Below, in pieces: positions 7,012 to 15,289 of a stretch of DNA of 35,886 nucleotides (within the stretch, counting starts at the first letter, position 1; each line of letters begins with the position of its first letter). The position numbers and the translations under genes were made by a program. Below the pieces are notes generated by a model. The model was not told the origin of the DNA, ran no database searches, and saw nothing but the letters and a program-made list of their open reading frames with translations. This DNA is from Saprospiraceae bacterium (lineage in GTDB: Bacteria; Bacteroidota; Bacteroidia; Chitinophagales; Saprospiraceae), in contig JALHOZ010000039.1 of assembly GCA_022842725.1 (NCBI GenBank), positions 1 through 35,886 on the forward strand, given 5' to 3'.

Positions 7012-7347
7012 ATGGATCTCCGGGACACACGTTATGCTGATAAGTTGTATTTTACCATAGGGGAAGTTGCAGATATTCTGCAAATTCCCGCTTCCATGAT
7101 ACGGTATTGGGATAATGAATTTGATATCCTGAAACCTCACAAAACCAGCAAAGGCGACCGTAGATTTACAAAGTCTGACATTACCAAACTACAACATATT
7201 TATCATCTTGTCAAAGAAAAAGGATTTACATTAGAAGGAGCAAAAAAAGAATTGGCAAAAAACGACCTTAAAATTGAACAAACTGAGGTATACACAAAGC
7301 TTCTGGAACTCAGAAAAAGACTTATTACATTAAAAAATAAACTGTAA
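7012..7347 (+). CDS. MerR-family transcriptional regulator
   Basis: The 111-residue protein contains a single MerR-type winged helix-turn-helix: FTIGEVADILQIPASMIRYWDNEF at about residues 14-37, then the wing KGDRRFTKSDI, then a helical stretch through ELAKND to about 90. A short helical tail remains (LLELRKRLITLKNKL), likely for dimerisation, with no effector domain or metal-binding cysteines. Such minimal MerR proteins are widespread and highly conserved in Bacteroidota, and their targets are mostly unknown. It lies 4 bp downstream of threonine aldolase, so it is probably co-expressed with it. Confidence 0.88.
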   Translation: MDLRDTRYADKLYFTIGEVADILQIPASMIRYWDNEFDILKPHKTSKGDRRFTKSDITKLQHIYHLVKEKGFTLEGAKKELAKNDLKIEQTEVYTKLLELRKRLITLKNKL

Positions 7348-7494
7348 TTTATTTATTTTCAGTTGATATTGAAAAAATATTTTTACGGCCTTTGTAAGGG
7401 TAAACCCTCTTTTCTGTGTCTGTCGATATAGTTATATTCTCTGAATATTTATAAAAATCAAGGTCTGCAAGAACAAAAATATCATAACATTGTC

Positions 7495-7502
7495 TACATT
7501 TG
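7495..7502 (+). promoter_or_regulatory. -7 promoter element of the PKD metalloprotease gene
   Basis: TACATTTG matches TAnnTTTG exactly and lies 38 bp before the ATG at 7541. It argues against the upstream in-frame TTG at 7490 as start codon. No clear -33 element is seen. Confidence 0.45.
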
Positions 7503-7540
7503 CGGAATATTTTCAGTTACAAAGTAAACATTTTAGTAAT

Positions 7541-10500
7541 ATGTATCAGTCAAAAAACCAATTGTCAAAACTTATGACTTTTGTATGGTTGTTTTTAAGT
7601 CTAACTATTCTTCATTCCCAAACCCTCACCGGTTTTGAAATTTTGGATAAAAAATTCAAAAATTACGAAATTGCGACGATAAATTCCGAAGATGTTTACA
7701 ACCAGATAAACACTTCTTCCAGAAACAATGAAGTGGTTCTCCATTTGGGAGATGGCATGAAATGGCATTTGGAACTTGAACTGAATCCTATTTTTTCTTC
7801 CAGATATAGTAAGGTATACGGAAACCAAGTATCCGGAAATCCTGTAAAGGAAGGAAGGGTAAAACCCATGAAGGGAAAATTAAAAAATGTACCTGATTCT
7901 GAAGTTTCTATTAGTTTTAATAAAAACTTTATTTTTGGAGAAGTTAGGATCGGAAACACAGCTTATTTTATTGAACCGTTGTCTTACCATGTCAAAGGCC
8001 AGGATCCAAACAAGTTTATTTATTATAGTGTGAATGACATCATAATGGATGCGGATTACAAATGTGGTAATGAATATTACAAAGAGGAAATGGAAAAATT
8101 TTCTTCTAAAGAAGAAAATGTTGGCACCCGGATGCCGGGAGGATGTTTTATTGTAGAATATGCTATAGCTGCAGATTGGAGTATGGTGGTTAAATTCGGA
8201 AATGATGTTGCCGTTGAAAACCATATTACAGGTGTTGTAAACAACGTTCAGACAAACTGGGACAATGAATTTGATGATGAAATTCAATTTGAAATCGTTA
8301 CTTTCTGGATATCTTCCTGTTCTACATGTGACCCATGGTCGAATTCTACAAACTCCAGTACGGTGTTAAACAGTTTTACCAGTTGGGCAAACGGTGGTTC
8401 TTTCGGAGTTACCCATGATGTTGGTTCTATGTGGTCAAACAGGGTTTATAATGACAACATCGTAGGTTTGGCGTGGGTTAACGTCATTTGCACCAGTAAC
8501 CGATATAATATTCTCAGAGATTTTACTTCAAATGCAAATCAGCTCAGGGTGATGACTTCTCACGAATTGGGACATAATTTCAGAGCGGTAAATTCTCCGA
8601 CCGGTCACGATGCTCCGGGGTCCGGATTTATCATGGCTCCTTCTGTAAACACATCAAATACCTGGTCAGCTCAATCAATTATAGATATTGAAGGACATTA
8701 TCTCAGCAGATGGTGTCTCAGTAATTGTACGACTCTGGCTCCACCTGTTGCTGATTTTGATTTTACAGTCATAGACAATTGTGTGGTAGGACAGGTACAA
8801 TATACAGATCAGAGTACAGGAGCAACTACATGGGCCTGGTCTTTTCCCGGAGGAACTCCTGCAACTTCCAATCAACAAAACCCACTTGTTTCGTATAATA
8901 ATGCAGGAACTTACAGTGCGACATTAACGGTCACCAATGCAGCAGGAAATGACTCACATACGATCACAAATGCATTCACCATCGGAGATGTGCCAAGTGC
9001 CAGCTTTACATATACTGTTTCGGGATCAACGGTAACTTTTACAAATACATCCACGAATGCAACCAGTTACAGTTGGGATTTTGGGGATGGCAATCTCAGT
9101 ACAGCAACCAATCCCGTTCACACTTATGATGATGATGGATTTTATACGGTAGTTCTTACTGCCTTTAATAGCTGCGGACCTGATATTTTTACCGAAGTCA
9201 TAGAAATAGCGACGCCGCCTATTGCCGGGTTTTCAGCCAATCCTGTATCCGGTTGTGTTCCGCTGTCTGTGAATTTTATCGATGAATCTTCTTCAAATAC
9301 GATTCAATGGATTTGGAATTTTGAAGGTGGTATACCTCAAACTTCATTCAGTCAAAACCCAAGTGTCATTTTTAATGCCCCTGGTATGTATTCAATTACA
9401 CTGACAGCCATAAATGCACAGGGAACCAATACACTCGTCAGGCAAAATTATATTGAGGTTATACCCAATCCTGAATCATCATTTACCTACACTCAGGATG
9501 AACTGACCCTTACTTTTACAAATACATCGACCAATGCAACAGACTATCTGTGGAATTTTGGTGATGGCAACACAAGTATTGTTCCTAACCCTGTCCATAC
9601 CTATTCCGGTCCCGGAACATACACCGTAACGTTACAAAGTAGTAATGATTGCGCCAATGATAATTTCAGTCAGGACATTACCATCACTTTGGCACCGATA
9701 GCTTCTTTTACTACGAATAATCCAGCCACAGGATGTGCTCCCTATACCGTCCAATTTGTTTCAACATCACAAAATAACCCATCCACGTATTTATGGACTT
9801 TTGAAGGTGGGAATCCATCCACATCCACAGAACAAAATCCGAGTGTTGTTTACTCCAATCCCGGAAGTTATGATGTTGAATTGGTCGTCACAAATACAAA
9901 CGGAAATGATCAGTTACTTCAGGAAGATTATATAGTTATTGAAACTGTTCCTACTGCAGGTTTTACCACTCAAACCACAGGTCTCACAGTAAGTCTGACG
10001 AGCAATCTTCAAAATGCAAATTCTGTTTCGTGGGATTTTGGCGACGGTAATACAAGTCAGGAAGAAAACCCGGTTCATACATATAGCGCTGAAGGAGATT
10101 ATACAATTGTTTTAACGGCCACAAATGACTGCGGTAATACTGTAATATCACAGGAAATAAACTTGTTGTTAGCACCTGTAGCTTCATTTACCTCCACTCC
10201 TTCAGATGGATGTATTCCGTTGACCGTACAATTTACAAGTACCTCCACACCAAACACCACACAATGGCTTTGGTCTTTTCCCGGTGGCACACCATCAACC
10301 TCTACAGAACAAAACCCTGTGGTGGTTTACAATACTGTTGGTTCGTTTAATGTTTCATTGACCGCTTCAAATCCTGCCGGCCAAAACACGTCAAGTCAAA
10401 ATGGTGTCGTTCAAACCAGAACTGTACCTTCTACAGGGTTCACTACGCAGGTTGACGGACCAACCGTTACGTTGACCAATACTGCCTCTAACTCAACACA

Positions 10501-11887
10501 AACAGAATGGTTGATTCAGGATAACGGATTACAGCAGCTTCAGGGACAACAGGTTTCTTATACGTTCAGTGCAAACGGCTCTTACAGTATCCGTCAGATA
10601 AATATAAATGATTGTGGCGAAAGCACTTTGGAAGAGTTTGTCGTTATCAATGTATATCCAACTGCAAATTTTATCGGAACTGCAGATAATAATTGTGCTC
10701 CGGCAACTTTAGTATTTAATAATGCTTCTACAAATGGTTCTGATTTTCTTTGGACTTTTGAAAACGGAAATCCTGCTACATCCACAGAGGAAAACCCAAC
10801 GGTTACCTTTAACGAAGCCGGTCAATACACCATTTCACTCACAGCTTCCAACCAATACGGAAGTAACACCACATCTCAAACCATTACCATTTTAACAGTA
10901 GCATATCCTGAATTTTCTTATATGGGAAATTCCTTATCGTATTCATTTCAAAATCAAACATCAGGAAATAACAATAGTTATCTTTGGGATTTCGGAGACG
11001 GAAATCAAAGTTCTGAGGTCAGTCCAAACCATATGTACTCTATGCCAGGGACATATACGGTCATCCTGACGGTTACCAATGAATGTGGCAGCAATACGCA
11101 GGAATCTGTCATTACGATTGACAACAGAGCACCTATCGTAGATTTCACAGCAAACCCGGTATCAGGTTGTGCACCTTTAAAAGTTGACTTTTCAGATATT
11201 TCGGATAATGATCCTGAAACCTGGGCATGGGTTTTTAATGGTGGCAATCCTGGACAGGCAACTACCAAAGATGTGTCTGTGACCTATGAAAATGAAGGAA
11301 TCTATGCTGTACAACTTACAGCTTCCAATGGATTTGGTTCAGGAATTGAATTAAAAACAAACTATATAACAGTTTACGGAAATCCTGAAGCCACCTTTGA
11401 GTATACAGTGCTTGACGGAGAGGTTACCACACAATACACCGGTTCACTTGTTTCTTCATACTCTTGGGATTTTGGTGACGGCAACAGAAGTTCACAAACA
11501 TCTCCAAGAAATATCTACACAAAATCAGGTACCTATACCATCGTTCTTATTGTAGAAAATCCATGTGGGTCAGATACCATTTCTCAGGATGTAACGATTA
11601 CAATTACTTCTGTCAATAATGTGGCCCTTGATAAAAATATTACTATTGCGCCAAATCCGAACAATGGTAGATTTAATATGCTGATTCATAACATGCAAGG
11701 CCAGAAAGTTACAGTAGAGATTGTCAATATTCTGGGAATAACCCTACACAAAACCTCACAAATTATTGTCAGTGATAAAGAGGTTCTTCCTTTCGAAATT
11801 CAAAATATAAATTCCGGAAATTATTTTGTCAAAGTCCTGACCGAATACGGAGACGGAATCATCAAAAAACTTTCCATCACCGAATAA
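7541..11887 (+). CDS. Secreted zinc metalloprotease with twelve PKD domains and a T9SS sorting domain
   Basis: The start at 7541 gives 1448 residues with a signal peptide (K-rich start, hydrophobic LMTFVWLFLSLTILHSQ). A reprolysin-like (M12B-type) catalytic domain follows: zinc motif HELGHNF at 341-347, third ligand H356 followed by D357, and Met-turn FIMAP near 363-367. Residues about 400-1358 hold twelve PKD domains alternating between a longer type (GCxPLxVxF, W.WxFxGG) and a shorter type (WDFGDGN). The pair repeats about every 479 bp. The eighth domain lost WDFGDG. The last ~90 residues (IAPNPNNGRFN, then VEIVNILG and a SGNYFVKV strand) are a type A T9SS C-terminal sorting signal. The protein is likely exported across the outer membrane to degrade or bind extracellular protein. 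The spacing in the zinc motif between the second and third His is longer than in typical reprolysins. Confidence 0.9.
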   Translation: MYQSKNQLSKLMTFVWLFLSLTILHSQTLTGFEILDKKFKNYEIATINSEDVYNQINTSSRNNEVVLHLGDGMKWHLELELNPIFSSRYSKVYGNQVSGNPVKEGRVKPMKGKLKNVPDSEVSISFNKNFIFGEVRIGNTAYFIEPLSYHVKGQDPNKFIYYSVNDIIMDADYKCGNEYYKEEMEKFSSKEENVGTRMPGGCFIVEYAIAADWSMVVKFGNDVAVENHITGVVNNVQTNWDNEFDDEIQFEIVTFWISSCSTCDPWSNSTNSSTVLNSFTSWANGGSFGVTHDVGSMWSNRVYNDNIVGLAWVNVICTSNRYNILRDFTSNANQLRVMTSHELGHNFRAVNSPTGHDAPGSGFIMAPSVNTSNTWSAQSIIDIEGHYLSRWCLSNCTTLAPPVADFDFTVIDNCVVGQVQYTDQSTGATTWAWSFPGGTPATSNQQNPLVSYNNAGTYSATLTVTNAAGNDSHTITNAFTIGDVPSASFTYTVSGSTVTFTNTSTNATSYSWDFGDGNLSTATNPVHTYDDDGFYTVVLTAFNSCGPDIFTEVIEIATPPIAGFSANPVSGCVPLSVNFIDESSSNTIQWIWNFEGGIPQTSFSQNPSVIFNAPGMYSITLTAINAQGTNTLVRQNYIEVIPNPESSFTYTQDELTLTFTNTSTNATDYLWNFGDGNTSIVPNPVHTYSGPGTYTVTLQSSNDCANDNFSQDITITLAPIASFTTNNPATGCAPYTVQFVSTSQNNPSTYLWTFEGGNPSTSTEQNPSVVYSNPGSYDVELVVTNTNGNDQLLQEDYIVIETVPTAGFTTQTTGLTVSLTSNLQNANSVSWDFGDGNTSQEENPVHTYSAEGDYTIVLTATNDCGNTVISQEINLLLAPVASFTSTPSDGCIPLTVQFTSTSTPNTTQWLWSFPGGTPSTSTEQNPVVVYNTVGSFNVSLTASNPAGQNTSSQNGVVQTRTVPSTGFTTQVDGPTVTLTNTASNSTQTEWLIQDNGLQQLQGQQVSYTFSANGSYSIRQININDCGESTLEEFVVINVYPTANFIGTADNNCAPATLVFNNASTNGSDFLWTFENGNPATSTEENPTVTFNEAGQYTISLTASNQYGSNTTSQTITILTVAYPEFSYMGNSLSYSFQNQTSGNNNSYLWDFGDGNQSSEVSPNHMYSMPGTYTVILTVTNECGSNTQESVITIDNRAPIVDFTANPVSGCAPLKVDFSDISDNDPETWAWVFNGGNPGQATTKDVSVTYENEGIYAVQLTASNGFGSGIELKTNYITVYGNPEATFEYTVLDGEVTTQYTGSLVSSYSWDFGDGNRSSQTSPRNIYTKSGTYTIVLIVENPCGSDTISQDVTITITSVNNVALDKNITIAPNPNNGRFNMLIHNMQGQKVTVEIVNILGITLHKTSQIIVSDKEVLPFEIQNINSGNYFVKVLTEYGDGIIKKLSITE

Positions 11888-11891
11888 AAAA

Positions 11892-11926
11892 AAATCCCGG
11901 AAATTGTTCTTCCGGGATTTTTTTTT
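11892..11926 (+). terminator. Intrinsic terminator after the PKD metalloprotease gene
   Basis: An 11-bp perfect stem (11892-11902 with 11910-11920; core TCCCGG/CCGGGA), a seven-base loop and a run of nine T. The hairpin starts 5 bp after the stop codon. A-tracts on the 5' side make it potentially bidirectional. Confidence 0.9.
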
Positions 11927-11956
11927 CAGCTTGACTGTTTACTTTTGAAAATTAGT

Positions 11957-11979
11957 GGTAATATTGTCTTTATATTACC
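11957..11979. promoter_or_regulatory. Inverted repeat upstream of the amidohydrolase gene
   Basis: GGTAATAT (11957-11964) and ATATTACC (11972-11979) are perfect 8-bp arms around a 7-bp spacer, ending 20 bp before the ATG. The position suits an operator over the core promoter, but it could be chance in AT-rich DNA. Confidence 0.3.
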
Positions 11980-11999
11980 AGGCCTAACAATACAGAACC

Positions 12000-13724
12000 A
12001 TGCAGACAAAATCAAATTTTAAGATCCTGAAATACGTATTTATGTTTTTTGGCATGTTTATTTTACATTCATGTCAACAAAAAATGATTGCTGATATTAT
12101 TATTATCAATGGTCAGGTATACACCGCTGAAACGCCAAAAGTCAGTGCAGAAAGTATTGTCTGCAAAGATGGAAAAATAATATTGGTAGGTAGCAATCGG
12201 GATTCAGAAGAATATAAAGGCAAATCAACCAAAGTTATCGATGCCAAACAGGCATTTGTCATGCCGGGACTCATTGAAGGTCACGGTCATTATTCCGGTT
12301 TAGGGTATAGTCTTATTGAACTCAACCTGATCAGATCCCGAAGTTGGGAAGAAATTCTTAAAAAAGTAGTCGAGGCAAAAACGCAGGTTAAACCAGGAGA
12401 ATGGATCATAGGGAGAGGATGGCATCAGGAAAAATGGGATAGTATCCCTTCAAAAAACATATTAAACTACCCTTTTCACGATACATTGAGTGCCATAAGT
12501 CAGGATAATCCTGTAGTATTGTATCATGCAAGTGGTCACTCTCTGTTTGCAAATCAAAAAGCCATGGATGCAGCAGGTATCACTAAAGAAACTCAAAATC
12601 CGGTAGGTGGAGAGATCGTCAGAGATCAGCAAGGAAATGCTGTAGGTGTATTTGAAGAGAGAGCGATGACTTTTATTGAGGATGCTCATAATCAATACAC
12701 AAAAAGCCTGAATCAGAAAACCCTTGACTCCATATGGTATGTAGCCATACAAAAAGCTGAATCTCTATGTTTATCTCAGGGAATAACCTCCTTTCAGGAT
12801 GCAGGTTCTACATTCACACAATTAGAAAAATTTGAAAAATTGGCTGAAGAAAATAAACTTCAGGTAAGATTATGGGTAATGGCAAGACATTCATATGAAG
12901 AAATGGCACCCCGAATTTCATCCTTCAAAAAAATCGGGGTTGGTAATCATTTTTACACCTGCAATGCCATTAAATCGGAAGTTGACGGTGCATTAGGAGC
13001 TTTTGGCGCATGGTTGCTAAAACCATACAACGACAAACCTGGCTTTTCAGGGCAAAATACAACGGATATTTACGAAGTTAAAAAGATTGCTGACCTGGCC
13101 ATACAACACAACATGCAATTTTGCGTCCATGCCATAGGCGACCGGGCCAACAGGGTTGTATTAGACATTTATGAAGGTGTGATGGACCAAAATCCAAATA
13201 AAAAGGACTGGAGATGGCGTATAGAACATGCTCAACACGTAGACACCACTGATATTCCCCGCTTTGCAAAACGGGGAATCATTGCCAGCATGCAGGGGAT
13301 TCATTGTACCTCAGATGCTCCTTTTGTCGTCAAAAGATTGGGGACAGAAAGAGCCAGAACAGGAGCCTATGCCTGGCGTTCTTTTTTGGACAACGGGGTT
13401 ATCATAGCTAACGGAACCGATGCTCCGGTAGAAGATGTCAATCCGTTTCAAAGTATCTACGCCAGCGTAACCAGAAAAAATGATGCAAAAAATATCGTTT
13501 TTTTTCCGGAACAAAAAATGACCCGACATGAGGCCCTCTATTCCTACACATTGGGAAATGCTTATGCCGCTTTTGAAGAAGAAATGAAAGGATCCCTGAC
13601 ACCGGGAAAAATGGCAGATATCATCATATTAGATCAGAATTTGTTAACATGTCCTGATGAAAAAATACAGGAGACAAACGTATTGACGACTATCGTAAAT
13701 GGTCAGATTAAATATCAAAGGTAA
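12000..13724 (+). CDS. Amidohydrolase family 3 (YtcJ-like) lipoprotein
   Basis: The 574-residue metal-dependent hydrolase begins with a lipoprotein signal: hydrophobic residues 11-22 and lipobox LHSC with Cys25. It is therefore probably anchored in the periplasm or outer membrane. The family signature is complete: the N-terminal composite-domain strand ADIIIINGQVYT, the first metal motif GLIEGHGHY, GRGWHQEKW, the HAIGDRANR helix start, RIEHAQHV, and the C-terminal NGTDAPVEDVNPFQSIYASVTR. YtcJ-like enzymes hydrolyse N-substituted or cyclic amides, and the exact substrate is unknown. The gene is monocistronic between a strong terminator and a convergent gene 5 bp downstream. Confidence 0.88.
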   Translation: MQTKSNFKILKYVFMFFGMFILHSCQQKMIADIIIINGQVYTAETPKVSAESIVCKDGKIILVGSNRDSEEYKGKSTKVIDAKQAFVMPGLIEGHGHYSGLGYSLIELNLIRSRSWEEILKKVVEAKTQVKPGEWIIGRGWHQEKWDSIPSKNILNYPFHDTLSAISQDNPVVLYHASGHSLFANQKAMDAAGITKETQNPVGGEIVRDQQGNAVGVFEERAMTFIEDAHNQYTKSLNQKTLDSIWYVAIQKAESLCLSQGITSFQDAGSTFTQLEKFEKLAEENKLQVRLWVMARHSYEEMAPRISSFKKIGVGNHFYTCNAIKSEVDGALGAFGAWLLKPYNDKPGFSGQNTTDIYEVKKIADLAIQHNMQFCVHAIGDRANRVVLDIYEGVMDQNPNKKDWRWRIEHAQHVDTTDIPRFAKRGIIASMQGIHCTSDAPFVVKRLGTERARTGAYAWRSFLDNGVIIANGTDAPVEDVNPFQSIYASVTRKNDAKNIVFFPEQKMTRHEALYSYTLGNAYAAFEEEMKGSLTPGKMADIIILDQNLLTCPDEKIQETNVLTTIVNGQIKYQR

Positions 13725-13729
13725 CAAGC

Positions 13730-14371
13730 TTAGTCAAAAACCATCCATTCTTTGTAATGGTCACATGGCACACTTTGATTGTTATTATTGATTACTCTGA
13801 TATTGGCCAAAGTAATTCGCGAGCCGGAGGGCAGATCTTTGATTATTGTTTTTAATTGTTCTGTCCAAAAGGCTTCTCTTATGTTATTGGAAAATAATAT
13901 TTGTCCGTTTGTCCCAAAGATGGTACAATTAGCCGTAAACAAACGAAAAGAAAGATTTGAAGGTATTTTTACTTCACCCGGAGTGACGATAAATCCTTCA
14001 GATTTCAACAAGTCTTTTTTGCTGATTTTAGCATCTGATTCTTTAGGTATTTGTACATAAATGTGTAAAGACGGGGAAACTACTGCTTTTTTCTGTTCCA
14101 ATATGATATTTTTGTAGTATAACTTCAAACTCACTTCAGTGGGTTGATGGACCAGATAAACAGAATAAAGAGTATCATTTATCCTGGTTGTTCGATGATC
14201 ACCTCCTGCCTTACATTGAACCAGTTCAGGATCAGCCCCGTTCAATCTGATATTGATAAAGTTTTCCATGTTCATAAACAAAAGATCAGGAACATCATCG
14301 GTAAATGTAGGCAGTTGTCCGAAGCCCGGCTTTACCATCAAAATTAACAGCAGGAATGTAAAATATTTCAT
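13730..14371 (-). CDS. Exported GldM C-terminal-domain-like protein
   Basis: From the ATG at 14371 the protein has 213 residues and a clear signal peptide (MKYFTFLLLILMVKPGFGQ). The mature part resembles the periplasmic end of GldM, the T9SS/gliding motor shaft. NMENFINIRLNG and the following beta segment resemble the third GldM domain. KISKKDLL followed by FRLFTANCTIFGTNG, WTEQLKTIIKDLPSGSRITLANIRV and N-rich end resembles the fourth. The transmembrane anchor and first half of GldM (about 500 residues) are missing. An upstream in-frame ATG at 14425 would place 18 polar residues before the signal peptide and overlap the preceding gene, so I reject it. It is the second gene of a reverse pair. 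The role is unknown; the assignment rests on visual similarity only. Confidence 0.6.
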   Translation of the reverse strand: MKYFTFLLLILMVKPGFGQLPTFTDDVPDLLFMNMENFINIRLNGADPELVQCKAGGDHRTTRINDTLYSVYLVHQPTEVSLKLYYKNIILEQKKAVVSPSLHIYVQIPKESDAKISKKDLLKSEGFIVTPGEVKIPSNLSFRLFTANCTIFGTNGQILFSNNIREAFWTEQLKTIIKDLPSGSRITLANIRVINNNNQSVPCDHYKEWMVFD

Positions 14372-14387
14372 AAAACTGAGATTTGAA

Positions 14388-14930
14388 TTAAATGATTCTG
14401 AATTCTTTGTATTGTACAAAAACACGAACTTCAGACGAAATACTGTTTAAAAATGTTTCAGCTTTTTTTTGTGTACATGAGGCAGCAACCAACTCGAAGG
14501 TTATATTTTCTTTTGTAACTATAGAAAGTCTTGAATGGTGGACGACTAATTTTTCTTTTTCCAAAATAAACTTTTTTGCTTTGTCATAAGGAAAACCCAG
14601 ATTACGTACCATACGAAACCATGAAAAGGAGGATTCATAAATCATGTCTTCATCTTTAATAAATGAAATGGTTTGTATTTCCTCATAAGGCAAGACGATC
14701 AGAAAACTATTTGACACACTGCGAAAAAACATAGCCAGTCCTTTGGGATATCTTTCTACAGCGACTTTATATCTTACAATGTGGTCTCCTACCCTATCTT
14801 CAAACACTATCCCTGAAATACCCGGAGCTATATCAATTCCAAATATCTTTTTTTGTGGCATACCAATGTTTTCACCGATGATACGTTGAAGGTTGTGTTT
14901 ATTTTTATTTGATAAATCTAGTGTAATCAT
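14388..14930 (-). CDS. Hypothetical cytoplasmic protein
   Basis: The 180-residue protein has no signal peptide, transmembrane helix or motif I recognise. It is rich in beta-strand-like segments (GISGIVFEDRV, HIVRYKVAVERYP, SFLIVLPYEEIQTISFI). It ends with a probable helix (KKAETFLNSI) and a final strand, so a PH-like or similar small beta-barrel is possible but not shown. It is the first gene of a reverse pair; the GldM-like gene follows after 16 bp. A -7-like TATTTTTG (14948 to 14941 on the reverse strand) lies only 11 bp before its ATG, so a nearly leaderless mRNA is conceivable. Confidence 0.6.
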   Translation of the reverse strand: MITLDLSNKNKHNLQRIIGENIGMPQKKIFGIDIAPGISGIVFEDRVGDHIVRYKVAVERYPKGLAMFFRSVSNSFLIVLPYEEIQTISFIKDEDMIYESSFSWFRMVRNLGFPYDKAKKFILEKEKLVVHHSRLSIVTKENITFELVAASCTQKKAETFLNSISSEVRVFVQYKEFRII

Positions 14931-15000
14931 TATCTGTAGACAAAAATATGAGAATAAATGTTCAGAAAAATGCTGGTTTCATATTTTTTTCAGGAATAGT

Positions 15001-15033
15001 AAATCAATACTAATATATATATAGTATTGATTT
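15001..15033. repeat. 12-bp inverted repeat with AT core
   Basis: AAATCAATACTA (15001-15012) and TAGTATTGATTT (15022-15033) are perfect arms around a nine-base ATATATATA spacer. It lies 70-100 bp upstream of the reverse hypothetical gene and before the candidate small RNA. It could be an operator or a weak hairpin; no T-run follows. Confidence 0.35.
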
Positions 15034-15103
15034 TATTCTCATTATACATTAAATAATTAATCTTTATAAAATATATCAAAAAAAAATGGGCCCTTTGGAT
15101 TTT

Positions 15104-15119
15104 TGGCACAGTTTTGGAA
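15104..15119 (+). promoter_or_regulatory. Sigma-54-like promoter candidate
   Basis: TGGCAC followed by AGTTT and TGGAA keeps the -24 GG and the -12 G at the required distance (GG-N10-G). The -12 dinucleotide is GA instead of GC. Transcription would start near 15130, about 45 nt before a strong terminator hairpin. The match is suggestive only, and no enhancer-binding regulator is encoded next to it. Confidence 0.3.
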
Positions 15120-15129
15120 TATAGTTAAG

Positions 15130-15216
15130 CAAGTTCAGATTTATTTAAGGAATACTTAAGCAAATTGTTACTCGAGACCGGTTTAGGGGAATTAAAACCG
15201 GTCTCATTTTTTTTTT
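15130..15216 (+). ncRNA. Candidate ~85-nt small RNA or leader attenuator
   Basis: A very strong forward-strand intrinsic terminator at 15174-15216 has no forward gene before it; the nearest upstream genes are on the reverse strand. A transcript is therefore implied that starts in 14940-15170. The sigma-54-like site at 15104-15119 would give an ~85-nt RNA. TTAAGCAA occurs twice, at 15125-15132 and 15156-15163. Since the ECF sigma gene begins 73 bp after the terminator, the same structure could instead be an attenuator in its leader. Apart from these elements 14931-15289 holds no gene. Confidence 0.4.
15174..15216 (+). terminator. Strong intrinsic terminator without an upstream forward gene
   Basis: An 11-bp perfect GC-rich stem (GAGACCGGTTT at 15174-15184 with AAACCGGTCTC at 15195-15205), a ten-base loop and ten T at 15207-15216. 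The T-run fixes the forward orientation. Confidence 0.85.
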
Positions 15217-15289
15217 ATATACACACCAAAGAAACATTCCGGCGCATCTATTGTATAAAATATATACATTCTGAAGTAGATACCGTGTA

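Noticed and set aside
7490-7540. Earlier TTG start (7490) for the PKD metalloprotease
   Set aside because: It would overlap the -7 element TACATTTG and add 17 polar residues ahead of a normal signal peptide. The ATG at 7541 fits better.
7601-11268. Several reverse and alternate-frame open frames of 60-135 codons inside the PKD gene
   Set aside because: They are shadows of a strongly patterned repeat-coding gene, with no recognisable domains.
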